From: Sphaerosporella brunnea
Lineage: Eukaryota; Ascomycota; Pezizomycetes; Pezizales; Pyronemataceae
Reading direction: 5' to 3'
DNA length: 44,757 nt
Assembly (NCBI GenBank): GCA_008704415.1
Contig: VXIS01000364.1
Span: 1-44,757 of the forward strand
In this document: piece after piece, positions 8,805 through 20,995 of the stretch
Position numbering within the stretch: position 1 is the stretch's first letter
Layout of the letters: each line of letters starts with the position of its first letter
Position numbers and translations under genes: made by a program
The notes under the pieces: model-generated
The model's database searches: none
What the model was told of the DNA's origin: nothing
The model's input: the letters and a program-made list of their open reading frames with translations, nothing else

Positions 8805-9173
8805 GCATGCGCAGCACGAGCTCGTCCTACATTTTTTCTTTTTCCCGTTTGACTACTTGTTTGGGATTTTTCAGGGTTATCGCTAGGCTGAGCCGAAGTC
8901 CCGTTCCTGTCACAGGTCATCACGGTCCATCATCAGTCATGGCCTAGGTTGAAATACTGAAAAAAATCTTCCAAATTTGTACATCACCCGCCAAATCTCA
9001 CAGTGCACCTCTAGCTGGCCTTGGTGTTGTTATTATCGGCAATCGTGGCCATTGATATCAACCAGTCACATACTCCCGGCATTTGTAAAAAACAAAACAT
9101 AAAAACAAAAAAACAACTAAACTCCGCTTCATGTTGAACCAGATGAACAAACTACCGCGCGAATTCAACCCAG

Positions 9174-9205
<32 letters not shown>

Positions 9206-9360
9206 AAAAAAGAGGAATCGTAAAACCCATGAATCAGATGCCAACATTATGAAGAGAAACCACCGTAAGAAAGAACAGTTCTTTGTACAGAGAAATGTCG
9301 CCTCGCCGTTTATCGAAACAGTCTCCCAGTTTTGAACGCCATAGACCAAACCGAGGCTAT
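8805..9360. other. convergent intergenic region with poly(A) tract
   Basis: Lies between two tail-to-tail genes. It holds a run of 29 A (9174-9202) and A-rich sequence at 9088-9118. No gene is seen. Confidence 0.6.
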
Positions 9361-11085
9361 TTACTGCAGCGGCTCAGAGGAGCTGCTGAGTCGGTTGAGA
9401 TGCAGATACACATCGGTACCATATCTGAAATGCTGTCAGTTGACGGGAATCATGTGAAGACATGTGGAAACCCACCCTTCCATCGATATTAACTTCAGAT
9501 CACCACCGAAGTACCGAGCGTACAGCCGAGATATGGGCAGTCCATAGCCAAAGCCCGCCATTGGCGCCTTGAAATCGCTCTTGTTAAAATCAGGCTCGAT
9601 CGAGGGAGTGGACTCCACAGTGGTGTACATGTAGGTCCAAACCAGAGGAATGGCACTGCGGGGAATTCCGCCGCCCTCATCCGACACTTTGATGGTGATA
9701 TCCTGTGAATCAGCCGTTAGCCTAGCCTGACCCCACACTTCAAGGACCCCGGTCGCGTGAGGTCCCGTGAGCAGTGACGTACCTCTTTTCCGTCCGCAAC
9801 GATGACCTTGATGGGGGGGAAGTCCTCTGAGTCGCTGCCATGCGTTTCCACGACCGCACGAAGAGAGTTCTTCAAGGTCTCGAAGAGCATGTGACTCAGA
9901 TGCCCTGGAACATACATGAAGTGCAGATCTGGCCGACACACCAGCTGCACCTTGGGAGCGTCGAACAGACCGTAGTAATCTTCGCACACGAAACGTGCGT
10001 TCTCGATGGCCTCCTGCGCAAGGTCCTTGACGTTCGTTTTCGTGCAGATGATTCCCACGTATTCCCCGTCGTTTTCGGGCGCCGAGTTTAGCGCGACATG
10101 CTGTCCTATCAGCATTCGGATGCCTATACGGGACATGTAGAATCTATCGAGGAAGGATTGGATGGAGTTGTCAATCTGCATTCGCTGTTTCTGGCGCTTG
10201 TACTCGTTGATTCCCATCGCTTCACAAATCGGATTAGCTGGGCAAAAAAAAAGCCCCGGGTTACGTTATGTCCATACCCATTGTAGTGACAACAGGGTCG
10301 TGGCGATGCTTGATGGTCTGTAACAGCTTGGTGAACCGGCTGTTATAGTCAAAAATTTCTGGTGGCCACTGTACGCCCTCGTCTACGGTGGCATAATACC
10401 GTCTACGATCCTGTTAAGCTCAGCCCGTAGAGGACCTCAGGGTCAACTTACCGGATCGCCTTCCTGCTGTGTCCATTGCCATTACCGCTGCCATTTTGCC
10501 AAGGCGAACTCCGGTACATCCCCGGTGCAACGTCTGGATTCTGTGTGGTTGGGGGCAATTGCGCGCCGCTGCCTCTCGATCCGCTGATGAGCCTGTCGCG
10601 TATCTCTCGAGAGAGTTTAGGTTTGGGCAACTCTGTGATCTCCTGTGATCCTTAAGTCAGATTTTTTGTTGGCGGTGAATCTAGGCCACGGGAGAAGAGA
10701 GGGGGGGGGTGGGGGACGGGAATACCTCAAATGACTGCGCATACCAATTGGCGACTTTCTGGATCGAGGGCATCTCATTCAATCCATCGGGCAACTGGTT
10801 CAGTTCCTTGACACGGTGCGCCAAGCGTATTGGCAATTCCTCGCTCAGGAATTGCGCGCCTCTGAACAGCGTGCCTACCAGAGTTCCTCTGCATGAGCAA
10901 AAAATGGCCCTCAACAAAGCAAAGCAAAACAACCAACACGACAGCGCTCAACACTTTCGAGCCGGATCCATACCTTGTGATGGGTTCTGTCCGAACTGGA
11001 CCATTTGCCGTAAGCTCACCCCAGTCGCAGGAAAGGTGCTGTAATGGGTGATCTTGTCCATCAAGGACTTGGATGGTTTCCACAT
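9361..11085 (-). CDS. mitochondrial pyruvate / branched-chain 2-oxoacid dehydrogenase kinase (PDK family), 434 aa
   Basis: Phosphorylates and so switches off the E1 subunit of a mitochondrial 2-oxoacid dehydrogenase complex. Seven exons: 11085-10974, 10874-10726, 10642-10452, 10402-10278, 10219-9783, 9702-9476, 9424-9361. All joins keep phase and total 1305 nt. Start [15 protein letters not shown] matches the family N-terminus (about residues 1-15). Then come [31 protein letters not shown], and the GHKL ATP-binding motifs: N-box [14 protein letters not shown]1 DEGGGIP, G2 [20 protein letters not shown]. The end [15 protein letters not shown] is restored only by the last 51-nt intron. It could be the PDK or the BCKDK paralogue (Pkp1/Pkp2 type); the sequence alone does not decide. 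No long presequence is visible. Confidence 0.92.
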
Positions 11086-12894
11086 CTTTGCTGCGTTGTC
11101 GCCCGCGGCGACGCTGATGCTGGAATTCGAAGGCTCCGCTTGTCGACAGCTACAATTTCACGGCCGTGACCCCACCAAAGCTTATAGTTCCCGGCCGCAA
11201 ACGACACGACGCAGACGTAGTTGATTCCGGGGGGGGGGGGGGGGTGGGAGGGGGGGTAAGAGACCGTGATGTTTGTCTGGAGAGCTGGGGGTTTATCTCA
11301 AGGCGAGTAACGGGTAGAGGCGGAAATGGGTCCTGTTGGGTGATGTATTTGCGGGAAGCAAGAAGACGGCGAGGGTTTGATCGATGGACGGACGGGGAAC
11401 GGTTGAGTCACTTCGCTCTTGCAGCTAGGGACGACGTGCTAAGCAGCTGTTTCGGTCGGTGTGGGGAGGGCACGTGCAGGAGGTTTCATCCAAGGCCCGA
11501 TAAACAGCCGGGGCGGCGTTTCTTTAGTAACGCGCTTTACATAAGGCGGAAGTGGAAATGTGTGGGGAGACGCGGGTGTTGGCGGCGGAGCGGAGGGGTG
11601 GCCTGGCCTGTGCTTCCGGAGGCATGGCGGGGTTAGTGGTGCGTGTTATGCTGCGTTGTGTTATGCAGGTGCAGGTGCCGTGTCGATGACGGCGACCTGG
11701 CATGGAACGTTCGCCCCGTCAACGCCGGCATGTCTGCAAGACACCGCGTTTGGCGTCCATACATACATACATCACTGTCATCACCACTGACGATGGGAGG
11801 TGGAGCTGCTTTGATATGGAGGTGCGCATCGGACTCACGGAAGTCCAGCGGAGGCACGGCAAATGGGTCAACTAACATCGCATGACATCGCGTTACCTTC
11901 ACCTCGCCTTCCCTCGTCCTTCCTCGGCGAGAGCACAAAACAAAAAAAACAAAAAAAAAAAGCAGCCTGTCAACGCCCGTATCCCTTCTCCGGCGGAGAA
12001 TTCACGACACCGGCCAAAAAAAGCCGTTGACAACCCGTCGGCGAACATGCGGCCAGCAAAAACGCTGCTCCCTCGGTATATCGCATTCAATCAGCTGTAT
12101 ATCCGAATCACCGAATAGACTGGACCACTCACCAACCGCTTACCAACCTTCCAAGCCTTCGCAATTCCCGGGGGGCTGCGCTGTTGTCGCTGTTGAGTTG
12201 CTCCGCTGGGGATCACTCAGCCGCGCAAGGCTCTACTGGATCGGGGATATCGAGCGGTTAGGGACTGGGCTGCAAATAACTCTTTTCCAGTCCGGGATGG
12301 ATTCATGCATTGATCGTTTGACAGGAAGAGACCGAAAGCTACCGCTCACTGCCTGTGAACCCACCACGACTCGCACCAAACCACCCGCCCATCCTCGGCT
12401 CTCCGTCCAAGTCTTCCGAGTTCCGAGCTCCGAGCTCCGAGCTCCAACGGGTCTCGGCACCCGCGTTCTGCCGGGTACGCCCCTCTTAACTGAGCTGTTG
12501 CTGCCATGCAAATTGGGCGCATAGCTACTGTCGTTTGCAGCACGTGGGATCCAAAAATGCCGCGTCATTTCTAGTCACTCGGTTATCTTTGCCACGTGCC
12601 GCAATTCCCCGCAGGAAGATCGACAGGACCCCACATGCGTAGCATTCAGCTGCCTTTTATTTCTCGTTCGCCGCCAGAAGCGCGAAATGTCTGCATGTTT
12701 GGAAGGCACTTTCTTTTACTCTGCTCAATGCGTTTTCCATATCAAGAGATATTGCCCTTGATAAAATACAAACACCGCCAACCAGTAACCCTTGATCCAG
12801 TCCCCGCGGGTTGAACTTGCGACAACAACCCGGGAAAACAAAACAAAACACAACAAAAACCAATGAAACGCCCAAAAGAACCCAATCAGAAAAT
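11086..12894. other. 1.8-kb intergenic region, no gene recognised
   Basis: Upstream of the kinase gene and downstream of the dehydrogenase gene. It contains a G tract (11231-11244 and 11252-11257), a CATA microsatellite (11759-11770), an A-rich run (11937-11960) and a run of overlapping GAGCTCC/CCGAG units (12415-12442). Open frames here (for example 11166-11636 and 12027-12524) look non-coding. Confidence 0.5.
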
Positions 12895-14554
12895 CTAATC
12901 AAAAACTATGGCTGCCTTGATGGCGCTCTTGTTTCGCATGGCCTCGAGACATTCGCCCCACTGTTCCAGCTTGAACGTCTTGTTGACGATGCCTTCGACC
13001 TTCACCTTGCCAGTATCAAGGTAGCCAATGGTAGCTGGGAACATGTGGGTCTCGGAGAACGAGCCAAGGATGGTGATCTCGTCCCCAAAGATCTTGCTCG
13101 GGGGCCAGCTGACACGGGCGTGGTCGCTGTAGACACCGTAGACAATCAGCTTACCTCCACGGCGGACATAGTTGATAGCATCTTCCAGGATCTTGGGCGA
13201 ACCGGTAGCCTGAAATGCAGTCAGTTGGAGAGAACTTCAGAGCAAGGCGGCTTTGTTTACCTCGACGACAATGTCGAAGCCGTAGGGGTTGGCATCCTTG
13301 ATGGCCTGGAATTGAGCCTCGGGGTTGTTTCGGGACAGCTCAATGTATTCATCGGCAGCGTTAAGCTTCTTGGCCAACTCCATCTTCAAACCTTCGGGTG
13401 CGGCGATGACAACGTGGGAACCACCGTTGTGCTTGAGAAGCTGGGAAAGGCAGAGACCAGTCGGGCCAGCACCGAACATGAGAACAGTGGATCCGAGCTT
13501 GGGTGCAATCTTCTCCAGACCATGGCACGCGCAGGATGCCGGCTCCAGAAGTGTGGCGTCGATGTCACTGAGGTTGCGGATCTTGAAAACCTTACCAGCG
13601 GGGTAGGCGCAGTATTCGGCGAATCCACCGTCCACTTTAACCTGTCAGCTAGAACATGTGATAGGGCCTCCAAGGATGACCTACTGGTCACACCGTGAGC
13701 CTCGAACTTCTCGCACAACAAGGTCTGGCCCCGTCGACAGTAGAAGCACTCCCCGCAGAGCTCGGAGTTGTCAGCGCAGACACGCTCGCCGACCTCGAAG
13801 CCCTTCACAGCTGGGCCAACTGCGGCAACTACACCAACAGTCTCGTGACCTGGCCAAGGCAAACCATGTTAGGAGCGACGTAGCAGTTTGAGTGGTGGGT
13901 TGTAGTCCGTACCAGGAATGAGAGGGAACTATCCACGGATTAAGTCAGCATAGGTACTGAGAATGGGAAAGGATTACAGGGTCCAAAGGGGCTTGGATGG
14001 ATTGTGTTGGGGTGGGTATCCAAAGAGGTACCCGCATCAAGCGAACCGCAAAGGTGCCCGCAAGGGCACTATAAGAACCCATCCCACCCGCTAGGAAAGT
14101 GATGCACCCATTCGAAGAGAACAGTCGACATACCTTCGCAATGAATTCTCCATCGTGGATGTGCAAATCCTACAACCTATCAGTACCGGCGCCGGTCACG
14201 ATCGAGCTTCGAAGGGACGCACAGTTCCGCAAACACCGCAAGCCTTGACTTTGATCTGGTGGCCAGATATCAGTTATCCCAGCGCCGTCTCAGCCTGGAA
14301 ATTAGAACAGCGCTTACCAAAACATCGTTTTCACGGAGGGTTGGGAGAGGGACTTCGACGACAGCATACGACTGAGGCTTGTCGTAGCTATGCAGCACAG
14401 CTGTCAGCTCTTATCAATCAGAGGGTGGATGGAGATGGTTGATTGAATACAATGACTGGATGGGGTATTGCGGGGGAGGGCAGAGCAATGGCATGTAAGG
14501 TGGCGTGCTTGCTACATACCGGAGAGCCTTCATGGTCTTAGGAAGGTTGGCCAT
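12895..14554 (-). CDS. zinc-dependent medium-chain alcohol/polyol dehydrogenase (D-arabinitol dehydrogenase-like), 347 aa
   Basis: NAD(P)-dependent oxidoreductase of the zinc MDR superfamily. Eight exons: 14554-14520, 14387-14318, 14255-14223, 14169-14134, 13928-13913 (16 nt), 13849-13685, 13634-13261, 13209-12895, total 1044 nt in frame. Start MANLPKTMKALRYDK. Motifs: catalytic-zinc CGVCGTDLHIHDGE, GHETVGVVAAVG signature (PGHE split by an intron), structural-zinc C-x2-C-x2-C-x7-C (CGECFYCRRGQTLLC), Rossmann GAGPTG, and C-terminal KSAIKAAIVFD. The overall pattern resembles fungal D-arabinitol/xylitol dehydrogenases; substrate is inferred and other sugar alcohols are possible. One intron (13929-14133, 205 nt) is unusually long for this window. 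At the 13635-13684 intron the acceptor AAG is chosen over CAG because only it keeps frame. Confidence 0.88.
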
Positions 14555-15836
14555 TTTGATATGTTTTGAGTGAGGACGAAGCTGCGGTGTGGATGGGTAT
14601 CGATGGGGATGGGATTGCTCGATGAGGGGAAGAGAGAGTAATGGATGAAGAGCGAGAGAAGAGGGAAAGCGAAGTACTTAAGCTCTTGGGGCGAGAGAGT
14701 GAGGCGGAGAAACGGCGTCTTGGAAGGGCTGTCCAGAGAGGGGTGGGGGTGGGGGTGGTGGGTGCTGTGCATCCAGGTTTGTCCATCTGGATCTGTGCGC
14801 TAACTGTATTTGGAGCTGAAGCTACACACACCCTGAGAGCTACATGCTCTGCGTGCATGTGCGAAGTATAACGCCGCAGCGCTGACCCCGCCAACGCCGA
14901 TCCCATGCTCGCCAACCCCGCCATCACCGATCGCGATATGGATGCTTGTGTAGACACACACATCGAGAAACATGCACCGTCGCATTGCCGTGGGCACCCA
15001 CAGTCGACGGCATACGTCAAGCAATCCCCGAAGTCCGGCACGAGCAAACCAAGGCACAGCCGTCAAACGGAGGACGGCATGCTCTTGCTCCGAGATCAGC
15101 ACCCGCGTTCCCGTGCGGCCCGTGCATGGCTGGACCCGTAGAGCACCGCGATATCGCCGCCGCGTTGGATAACATAACCTACGAGAGCTCTGCCCAACGC
15201 TGGACAGACATAGGTATGCTTTGCTACGTAAATGGCTCTCCGTTCAAACACAGCAACATTGACGAGCATGGGATGCGGAAACAGACGTTGAAGCGGGTGC
15301 CTGAGCATCCCAACAATACAGGTATCTATCTCAATTTTCATCTGCATGCAGCCAGCAAAAAAAATCGATATGTATCCATCCCCCCACCGAGACTGTTTCA
15401 AAAACCGTTTGCCGAGAAATTAAAGCCCATGGGGGGGAAAAAAAAAAAAAAATGCCTTGAAAATTTCTCTCTCTTCGCTGTAGGAGGCTGGATGTGCAAA
15501 GAGGCTTTCCGACCGAGTTTTCGGCGCCCATGGCCAGACGCCGATCATGCCGATGCATCTGAGACCAACCTTCACCTTGTTATTGGTGCCCCCAATAACC
15601 TCCGGAAACAGTGCGGGGCAAACACAAACGCAACCGTTTGTTGACCCACCCACCGCCTGGGCTTTGTTGGCTTCCCACTCCCAGCAAGCAGCAAGCAGTA
15701 GGTCAGCCATCCTGAAGATTCAGTCCCAAAGCATCACTTGCGAGGTAAGCCCGATGCACTACTTTAGTGAACATGGGGCACGCGTTAATTGTTCCTGGGG
15801 CCGACCCCACGGGAACCATGATGTATCTACTCTGGA
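14555..15836. other. intergenic region, no gene recognised
   Basis: Upstream of the dehydrogenase gene. Composition is ordinary apart from an A run (15440-15452). The 232-codon open frame at 14946-15644 has no recognisable motif and is not called. Confidence 0.45.
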
Positions 15837-16249
15837 GGCCGAGCGCCAAGTTCGGGATTTTCTGATTGGCTCGAACAACAAAAAACCGCGAAAATAAAAA
15901 CTCGGCCGTCAAAATTCATCGTAAATTAGAAGCTGCCACTTATAGTCAAACCCATCGCAAAAAACGCGATCCAGCACGTCCCGGAGGGGTAGCTGGGTGG
16001 GTGGGGGAGTGAGAGGCTGATGTGTGGCGTTGTGTGGCGACGCTGGATATTCAGCATCACCGTTTCAACTCTCTCAACATCACGACGGCCCAGCAACCCC
16101 TCCAAGACTTGCTGGATAGCGTTTTTTGCGATGGGTTTGACTATAAGTGGCAGCTTCTAATTTACGATGAATTTTGACGGCCGAGTTTTTATTTTCGCGA
16201 TTTTTTGTTGTGCGGGCCAATCAGAAAATCCGGAGCTTGGCACTCGGCC
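15837..16249. mobile_element. 413-bp foldback / MITE-like element with ~148-bp inverted arms
   Basis: Sequence 15837-15984 is repeated in reverse complement at 16101-16249, with about nine or ten mismatches, most of them transitions. The arms begin GGCCGAG[C/T]GCCAAG and include ATTTTCTGATTGGC and TAGAAGCTGCCACTTATAGT. The unpaired centre is ~116 bp and has no open frame. Long near-identical arms around a short centre are typical of a foldback element or a non-autonomous DNA transposon. No target-site duplication was seen at the edges. Confidence 0.8.
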
Positions 16250-17372
16250 GCGCCAGTAATCCCCAGCCTAGTGAGGCTCCACCAACCTTCCAGCCAAACC
16301 TCACGTGATACCTTCACCAGCCATAATATGGTAAGACGAGTAGACATCCGTGTGGTGACCACACGGTGTGCAGTCATTAGTACAGCGCCACTTAATGCAA
16401 AGTCATATGTTCGTCGCAGTCAGGGCGTATGTGTGTGAAACACGGCGCAGTTGCTTTCATTCAGTGTCGTCGCTAAAGCTCCTCCACAGCTCCGCTCCAA
16501 AATGGTAGTGCCGCGCAGTCGCTTCGCTCCAAAATCCGATGGTCGGAAACGTAGGGTTGAGCCACGGGAAAACGCCACCGTAAAACGCCACCGTAAAACG
16601 CCACCGGGGATCGCCACACCAACTGCTCTATATAGGGATAGATACATAACTTAGATAAGAGTGCGGCAGCATGTGCCCTGAGTTGAGTTGGTAGGTATCA
16701 CGTTGGTCAGCGGTGGAAACGGACACAAACCTGCGCTACTCTAGTGTAACCGCACGTGCCCACATCGGATATCGTCCACAGCAACCAATGGGCACAGATT
16801 CCGACGTATATTCACAATCAACCTTGAGGGAAAACGTGGGAATATAAAGATTTACACAGACTATTGATGTTGCAAATCTATTGTTGGTAAACATTTACCC
16901 TTGGTCGTTGTAAACTTGCAAATTTACAGAAAGGACCGGATTATGGGGCCGAATAACCAAAAACGAGGTCAATTTTGTCCGAACACCGATAGGTAGAGTA
17001 GAAGGGGACATCCTGTACTAGAGTACTACATCAAGACGTTCGCCTCAGCGCTGCCGTTGCCGTGGCAACCTAGAGCACAGAATCGATACATGATCGTTTG
17101 CTGGCGTTTCTTGCTTGCTGCTCCAAACGATGGGTCCCTCTGTGCTGGTTAATATGTGGAGCATGCAATCATAAGCTTGGAATCCACTTCCAAATGAGTT
17201 CTGCATGGGTCATTGCCAGAGGAGAGGATATCCTGATATTCGTGCTTGGTGCGTTCGTCGCGCAGAGAAAAGATGCAACTTCCCAGCCATAAATACATAC
17301 TTCTAAGTAGATAAAACTCCGGAAAAGCAGGAGATGCATATACAAGAAACGGTAATTTTGGACCTCACCGCT
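16250..17372. other. intergenic region, no gene; 13-bp tandem repeat
   Basis: Holds three copies of AAAACGCCACCG(T) at 16569-16606 (13-bp period). No coding signal is seen. Confidence 0.5.
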
Positions 17373-18048
17373 CTAGAACAAGGTATCTTCCTAGAATTCA
17401 GTCAGCAGATGCCTCCAATGCACGTGCGCAACGATGCGCATACCTCTCTCAGATACTCTCCGGCATCTGCTTGTCGAAAGACCGTGATTGCGGTGGGATC
17501 TAATCTTCTCACTTCCGCTGTTGACCTGGCAGTAACTCCAAAGCCCTGCACATCACATCACAAGTCAGATGTTTAAATCACAAATTGTCACTCGAGCAAC
17601 GGTTTGTCAGATGGCAACTGACTAGAGGGGTATCGTTCATGGCATAAACCAGCACACCCTGATGCTCGGGAGTGTCTTCGCTCATCCTTCCCACGTGCGC
17701 CTTGACGACGTGGTTTCCGTACAGGTAAGGCATCTCTCCGTTGCTCTTGACCCAGACCTTGTACTTGGCGTGAGGGGCGATGTGGTCCAGCGCAGTGATG
17801 TGAAGCTTGAATTTGCCCGTCTTCTTGGTAAACTTTCCGAGGCAGGTGCCCACTGAGAGCAGCTTATCGCGGGCGACCGAAGTGGCAAGTTTGGCGATGG
17901 ATTCCCGAACGTAGTAAACGCGATCGCGCTGCAGGCGGAACACATGCGGGTCGTCTGGACGGTCGATCAGATGGGTGATGTTGCGGCCCATGTAGGAGGC
18001 CAGCTTTTCGAAGAGCCGGGAGGTTTCTTGGTCGGTGAGGGGACGCAT
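17373..18048 (-). CDS. NIP7: 60S ribosome assembly protein Nip7, 181 aa
   Basis: Acts in pre-60S assembly and 27S pre-rRNA processing in the nucleolus and nucleus. Three exons: 18048-17623, 17545-17444, 17390-17373 (only 18 nt). The first exon gives [20 protein letters not shown], a GRNITHLID segment, [15 protein letters not shown], and the C-terminal PUA domain with [20 protein letters not shown] and [14 protein letters not shown]. The second gives [20 protein letters not shown] and [13 protein letters not shown]. The third gives EDTLF-stop, the usual fungal Nip7 ending. Total 546 nt, in frame, and length equals the family norm. The first intron has a rarer GTCAGT donor. It is divergent from PUF6 with 214 bp between the starts. 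Confidence 0.95.
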
Positions 18049-18262
18049 TTTTGGTGGTAGTGGTGGTGATTGGCTTTGGGGTAGAGTTCGTCGTCGATGG
18101 AAAGGCTGCTTGACGCAGGTAACGTTTTTTTTTAGTGCGCGTGTAACATAACATCAATCAACCCTGGTCAGAAATTTTCTCGATACATAGACCCGTCGAT
18201 CAAGTGCTGCAGCAACGTCCTTCACCAACACCAACACCAGCGATTCCACCACAATCCTTTCA
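18049..18262. promoter_or_regulatory. 214-bp bidirectional promoter of NIP7 and PUF6
   Basis: Both start codons lie at the edges of this interval, so it must hold both promoters. GAAATTTTC at 18171-18179 resembles the core of the ribosomal RNA processing element (RRPE) found before ribosome-assembly genes in yeasts; one occurrence of a short motif is weak evidence. Confidence 0.6.
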
Positions 18263-20479
18263 ATGGCTGGTCTCAAAAGAAAGCAAGACAAGTCGCTGTC
18301 GAATGGCCGCAAGAAACCGAAGGTGGACTCCTCCGCGGACAAGAAGAAGCTACAGAAATCTACCTCCAAACACTCGAAGAAGGCCGCGCAACCGGTGACT
18401 GCCGAATCCCATGATGACGAATGGGACGACGAGGTGGGCTCCAGCGATGATGAGGAGTATGGTGGGGTTGGCCTCGATGTAGACGGAGCGATGGAACTAC
18501 ACAAGCCGACACAAGGCGATGATTCGAAGGGCGAAAAGACGGCGGAAGACGGTATGTTTGGCGGCGGCAAGATTGCACGGAACATCTGGTGGCCACGGGA
18601 CTGACACACCAATCGTAGTCGCAAAAGCGAGGGCCTCGAGACAGGAACAGAAGCGTCTGATCGCCGAGCGCAAGCAAGCGAAGCCGATGGGCGAGGTGAT
18701 CCAAAAGTCGAAAAAAATCTGGGAACAGATGCGTCGCAAAGATATATCCAAGGAGGAGCGCAGGAAGAAGCTCGAGGAGCACCAGCAGATGATCCGAGGA
18801 CAAATCAAGGACCTCGTTTTCAAACACGATGCATCGAGGGTTGTTCAGACCGCGCTCAAGTACGGCAGCAAGAGTATTCGCGAGGAAGTCGCGCAAGAGT
18901 TGAAGGGCACCTATGTCAACCTGGCGCAGAGCAGCTATGGAAAATACTTGGTGGTCAAGGCCATGCATTACGGTACGCCAGAGACCAAGAAGATGGTGGC
19001 CGACGAGTTCCTTGGTCATGTCAAGAAATTGATTAAGCACCGGGAGGCCTGCTTCGTCATTGAAGATATTTACAACCAATTCGGAACTCGGGAACAGAAA
19101 GCTAGAATGGTGCGGGAATTTTACGGCCTTGAGTTCGCCGTGTTCGGCAAGAATGGGGGCGCCGACCCTTCCCTGAAGAAGATATTGGAGCAGAGCCCTG
19201 AAAAGCGAGCAGTTATAATGAAGCATCTATTGGAACTCTTGACTGCTGTCGTCGGAAAAGGTGCCATTTTCTTCGGCATTGTTCACAAGGCAATGCTTGA
19301 ATATGTCCTTAACGTTCAGCCTGGGACAACCGATGCGACGGAGTTTGTGGAGCTAGTGAAAGAGCACGGGACTGAGATCGCTTTCACGAAGGATGGCGCT
19401 CAGGTCATGATGAGGTGTTTAGCCCTTGGCAATGCGAAGGTAAGAAAGAAAAAAAACGGCGGAGCGTGGTCCGTAATAAATTAAAAGGTCAATCTAACCA
19501 GTAAAAACAGGATCGCAAAGCAATTATCAAGAATCTCAAGCCCGTCGCTCATCAGATGGCTGTCCACGAGAATGCGCACATGCTACTTCTGACCCTCATG
19601 GACGTAGTAGACGATACAGTGCTGGTCAATAAATCCATATTCACCGAACTGCAGCAGCACATCTTGGACCTCGCAACAAATAGGTTTGGGCGCATACCAC
19701 TCCTTTACCCCTTCGTAGGTCGCATGACCCGACTGCTGCCACCCACGGCGATTGGACAGGTGCAGGAGATGGATCCGATCCGTGAAGCCACCAGGTACTT
19801 GCTAACATCTGATTCCTGACACCACCTCATCATTCACCCAAGTTTCAATCACTAACACGCAGACCGCAATATATAGTAAGAAGGACCCAGAAGTGCGGAG
19901 GTCGGAGCTGCGGACACACTTATCACCTGCCGTTCTGCAGGCGATTGCGGACCACGCAGTAGAACTGGTGCAGGATTCCTTTGGCTGCCAGTTCATCGCC
20001 GAAGTACTTCTAGGGTCCTCGGGTGATAAGTCGGCCGCTTTGAATGCAGTGGCTGCGTTGGCTACCGGCGATCCAAATTCCGAGTCCCACGTAGTGGCTA
20101 CCGCAGCTGGCGGAAGGATGCTCAAGACATTGGTGGCAGGAGGCCACTACAACAGTAAAGAAAAGCGCGTTGAATGTGGGTTTCATGATGCGTCTATTCA
20201 AATGTTCATATTCGATATATGTATCCAGAATGCTGATGCTACTCCCTAGTGATCGATCCTCCCCTCGGATTCCATGTCATTTTGTACAACGAGATCCAGG
20301 ACAACATAAATGAATGGGCCACTGGGGTGGGCTCTTTCGTTGTCGTTTCACTCCTCGAAGCATCTGGGTTTGCTCAGCAGGCACAGCTCCAGGAAACCTT
20401 GAGGAAGCACCGGAATGTGATAAGCCAGGCGGCCGAAGAAGGAAATAAAGGATGCAAGGTGATCCTCGAAAAGTTGTAA
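18263..20479 (+). CDS. PUF6: Puf6-type pumilio-repeat RNA-binding protein with CPL domain, 640 aa
   Basis: Nucleolar RNA-binding protein needed for 60S assembly (yeast Puf6, human PUM3/KIAA0020). Five exons: 18263-18551, 18619-19439, 19511-19794, 19877-20175, 20250-20479, total 1923 nt in frame. The N-terminus is basic then acidic (MAGLKRKQDKSL; DDEWDDEVGSSDDEE), typical of nucleolar proteins. Pumilio-like repeats follow from about residue 130 (LVFKHDASRVVQTALKYGS; LAQSSYGKYLVVKAMHYG; REACFVIEDIYNQFGTREQK). The CPL domain covers the second half (HENAHMLLLTLMDVVDDTVL; LGRIPLLYPF-like stretch; QDSFGCQFIAEVLLGS; ending VILEKL). At intron three the acceptor TAG at 19874-19876 is used rather than CAG 14 nt upstream, because only it gives frame (REAT-SKKDPEV). 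Confidence 0.93.
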
Positions 20480-20995
20480 TTTTTCTCTATGGTATTATAC
20501 ATAGTTCGGAGCGGCATTAGACATGAGAACTCGATCCCTCTGAGGACCAGAGATTCCAGTTACCGTGCTATCTAACACATCCCGCTCGTCAATTTTATTA
20601 GGTGCAAAAACGCAATTATATAGGTACTCGAATTCAACCTTTCAATCGTAGTGATCCCAAGGTTGTGGGTTACACCTTCGCGATCACTGCTCTGTTCACC
20701 GCCTATCCCCATTTCTGCCAACCAACCAGGCTTCCCCTTTGGTTCTGGATGCACTTGAACCCGTGCCCCTGAAAAAATAAATGAATAACGAAACCGCCCT
20801 TCCATCGATGTGGATATCCTCACAAATGTTTGCGTACCTTGGCGCTTCAAAAAGAAAGAGGCCTTCCGTGAAACAAGCCTCAAACACCAAGGACGGATAC
20901 AGAGCACTCCAACGGGCCATAATGGTCCCCAAAGTGTACAATTAGATCATAAAACTCCAACAGCAAGCTTGCCCCCCCCCCCCCCCGGGCCAGTC
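20480..20995. other. convergent intergenic region
   Basis: Tail-to-tail with the next gene. It holds a run of 15 C (20972-20986) just past that gene's stop. No gene is seen. Confidence 0.55.

Noticed and set aside
11166..11636. 156-codon plus-strand open frame
   Set aside because: Includes a G tract translated as poly-Gly and is otherwise Arg/Trp-rich without motifs; looks like non-coding GC-rich sequence.
12811..13698. 295-codon plus-strand open frame
   Set aside because: Antisense to the zinc dehydrogenase exons, where all family motifs lie on the minus strand.
14946..15644. 232-codon plus-strand open frame
   Set aside because: No motif, no plausible splice or leader signals, and high content of residues expected from random sequence of this composition.
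18360..19226. 288-codon minus-strand open frame
   Set aside because: Shadow of PUF6 exons, which carry clear pumilio motifs on the other strand.
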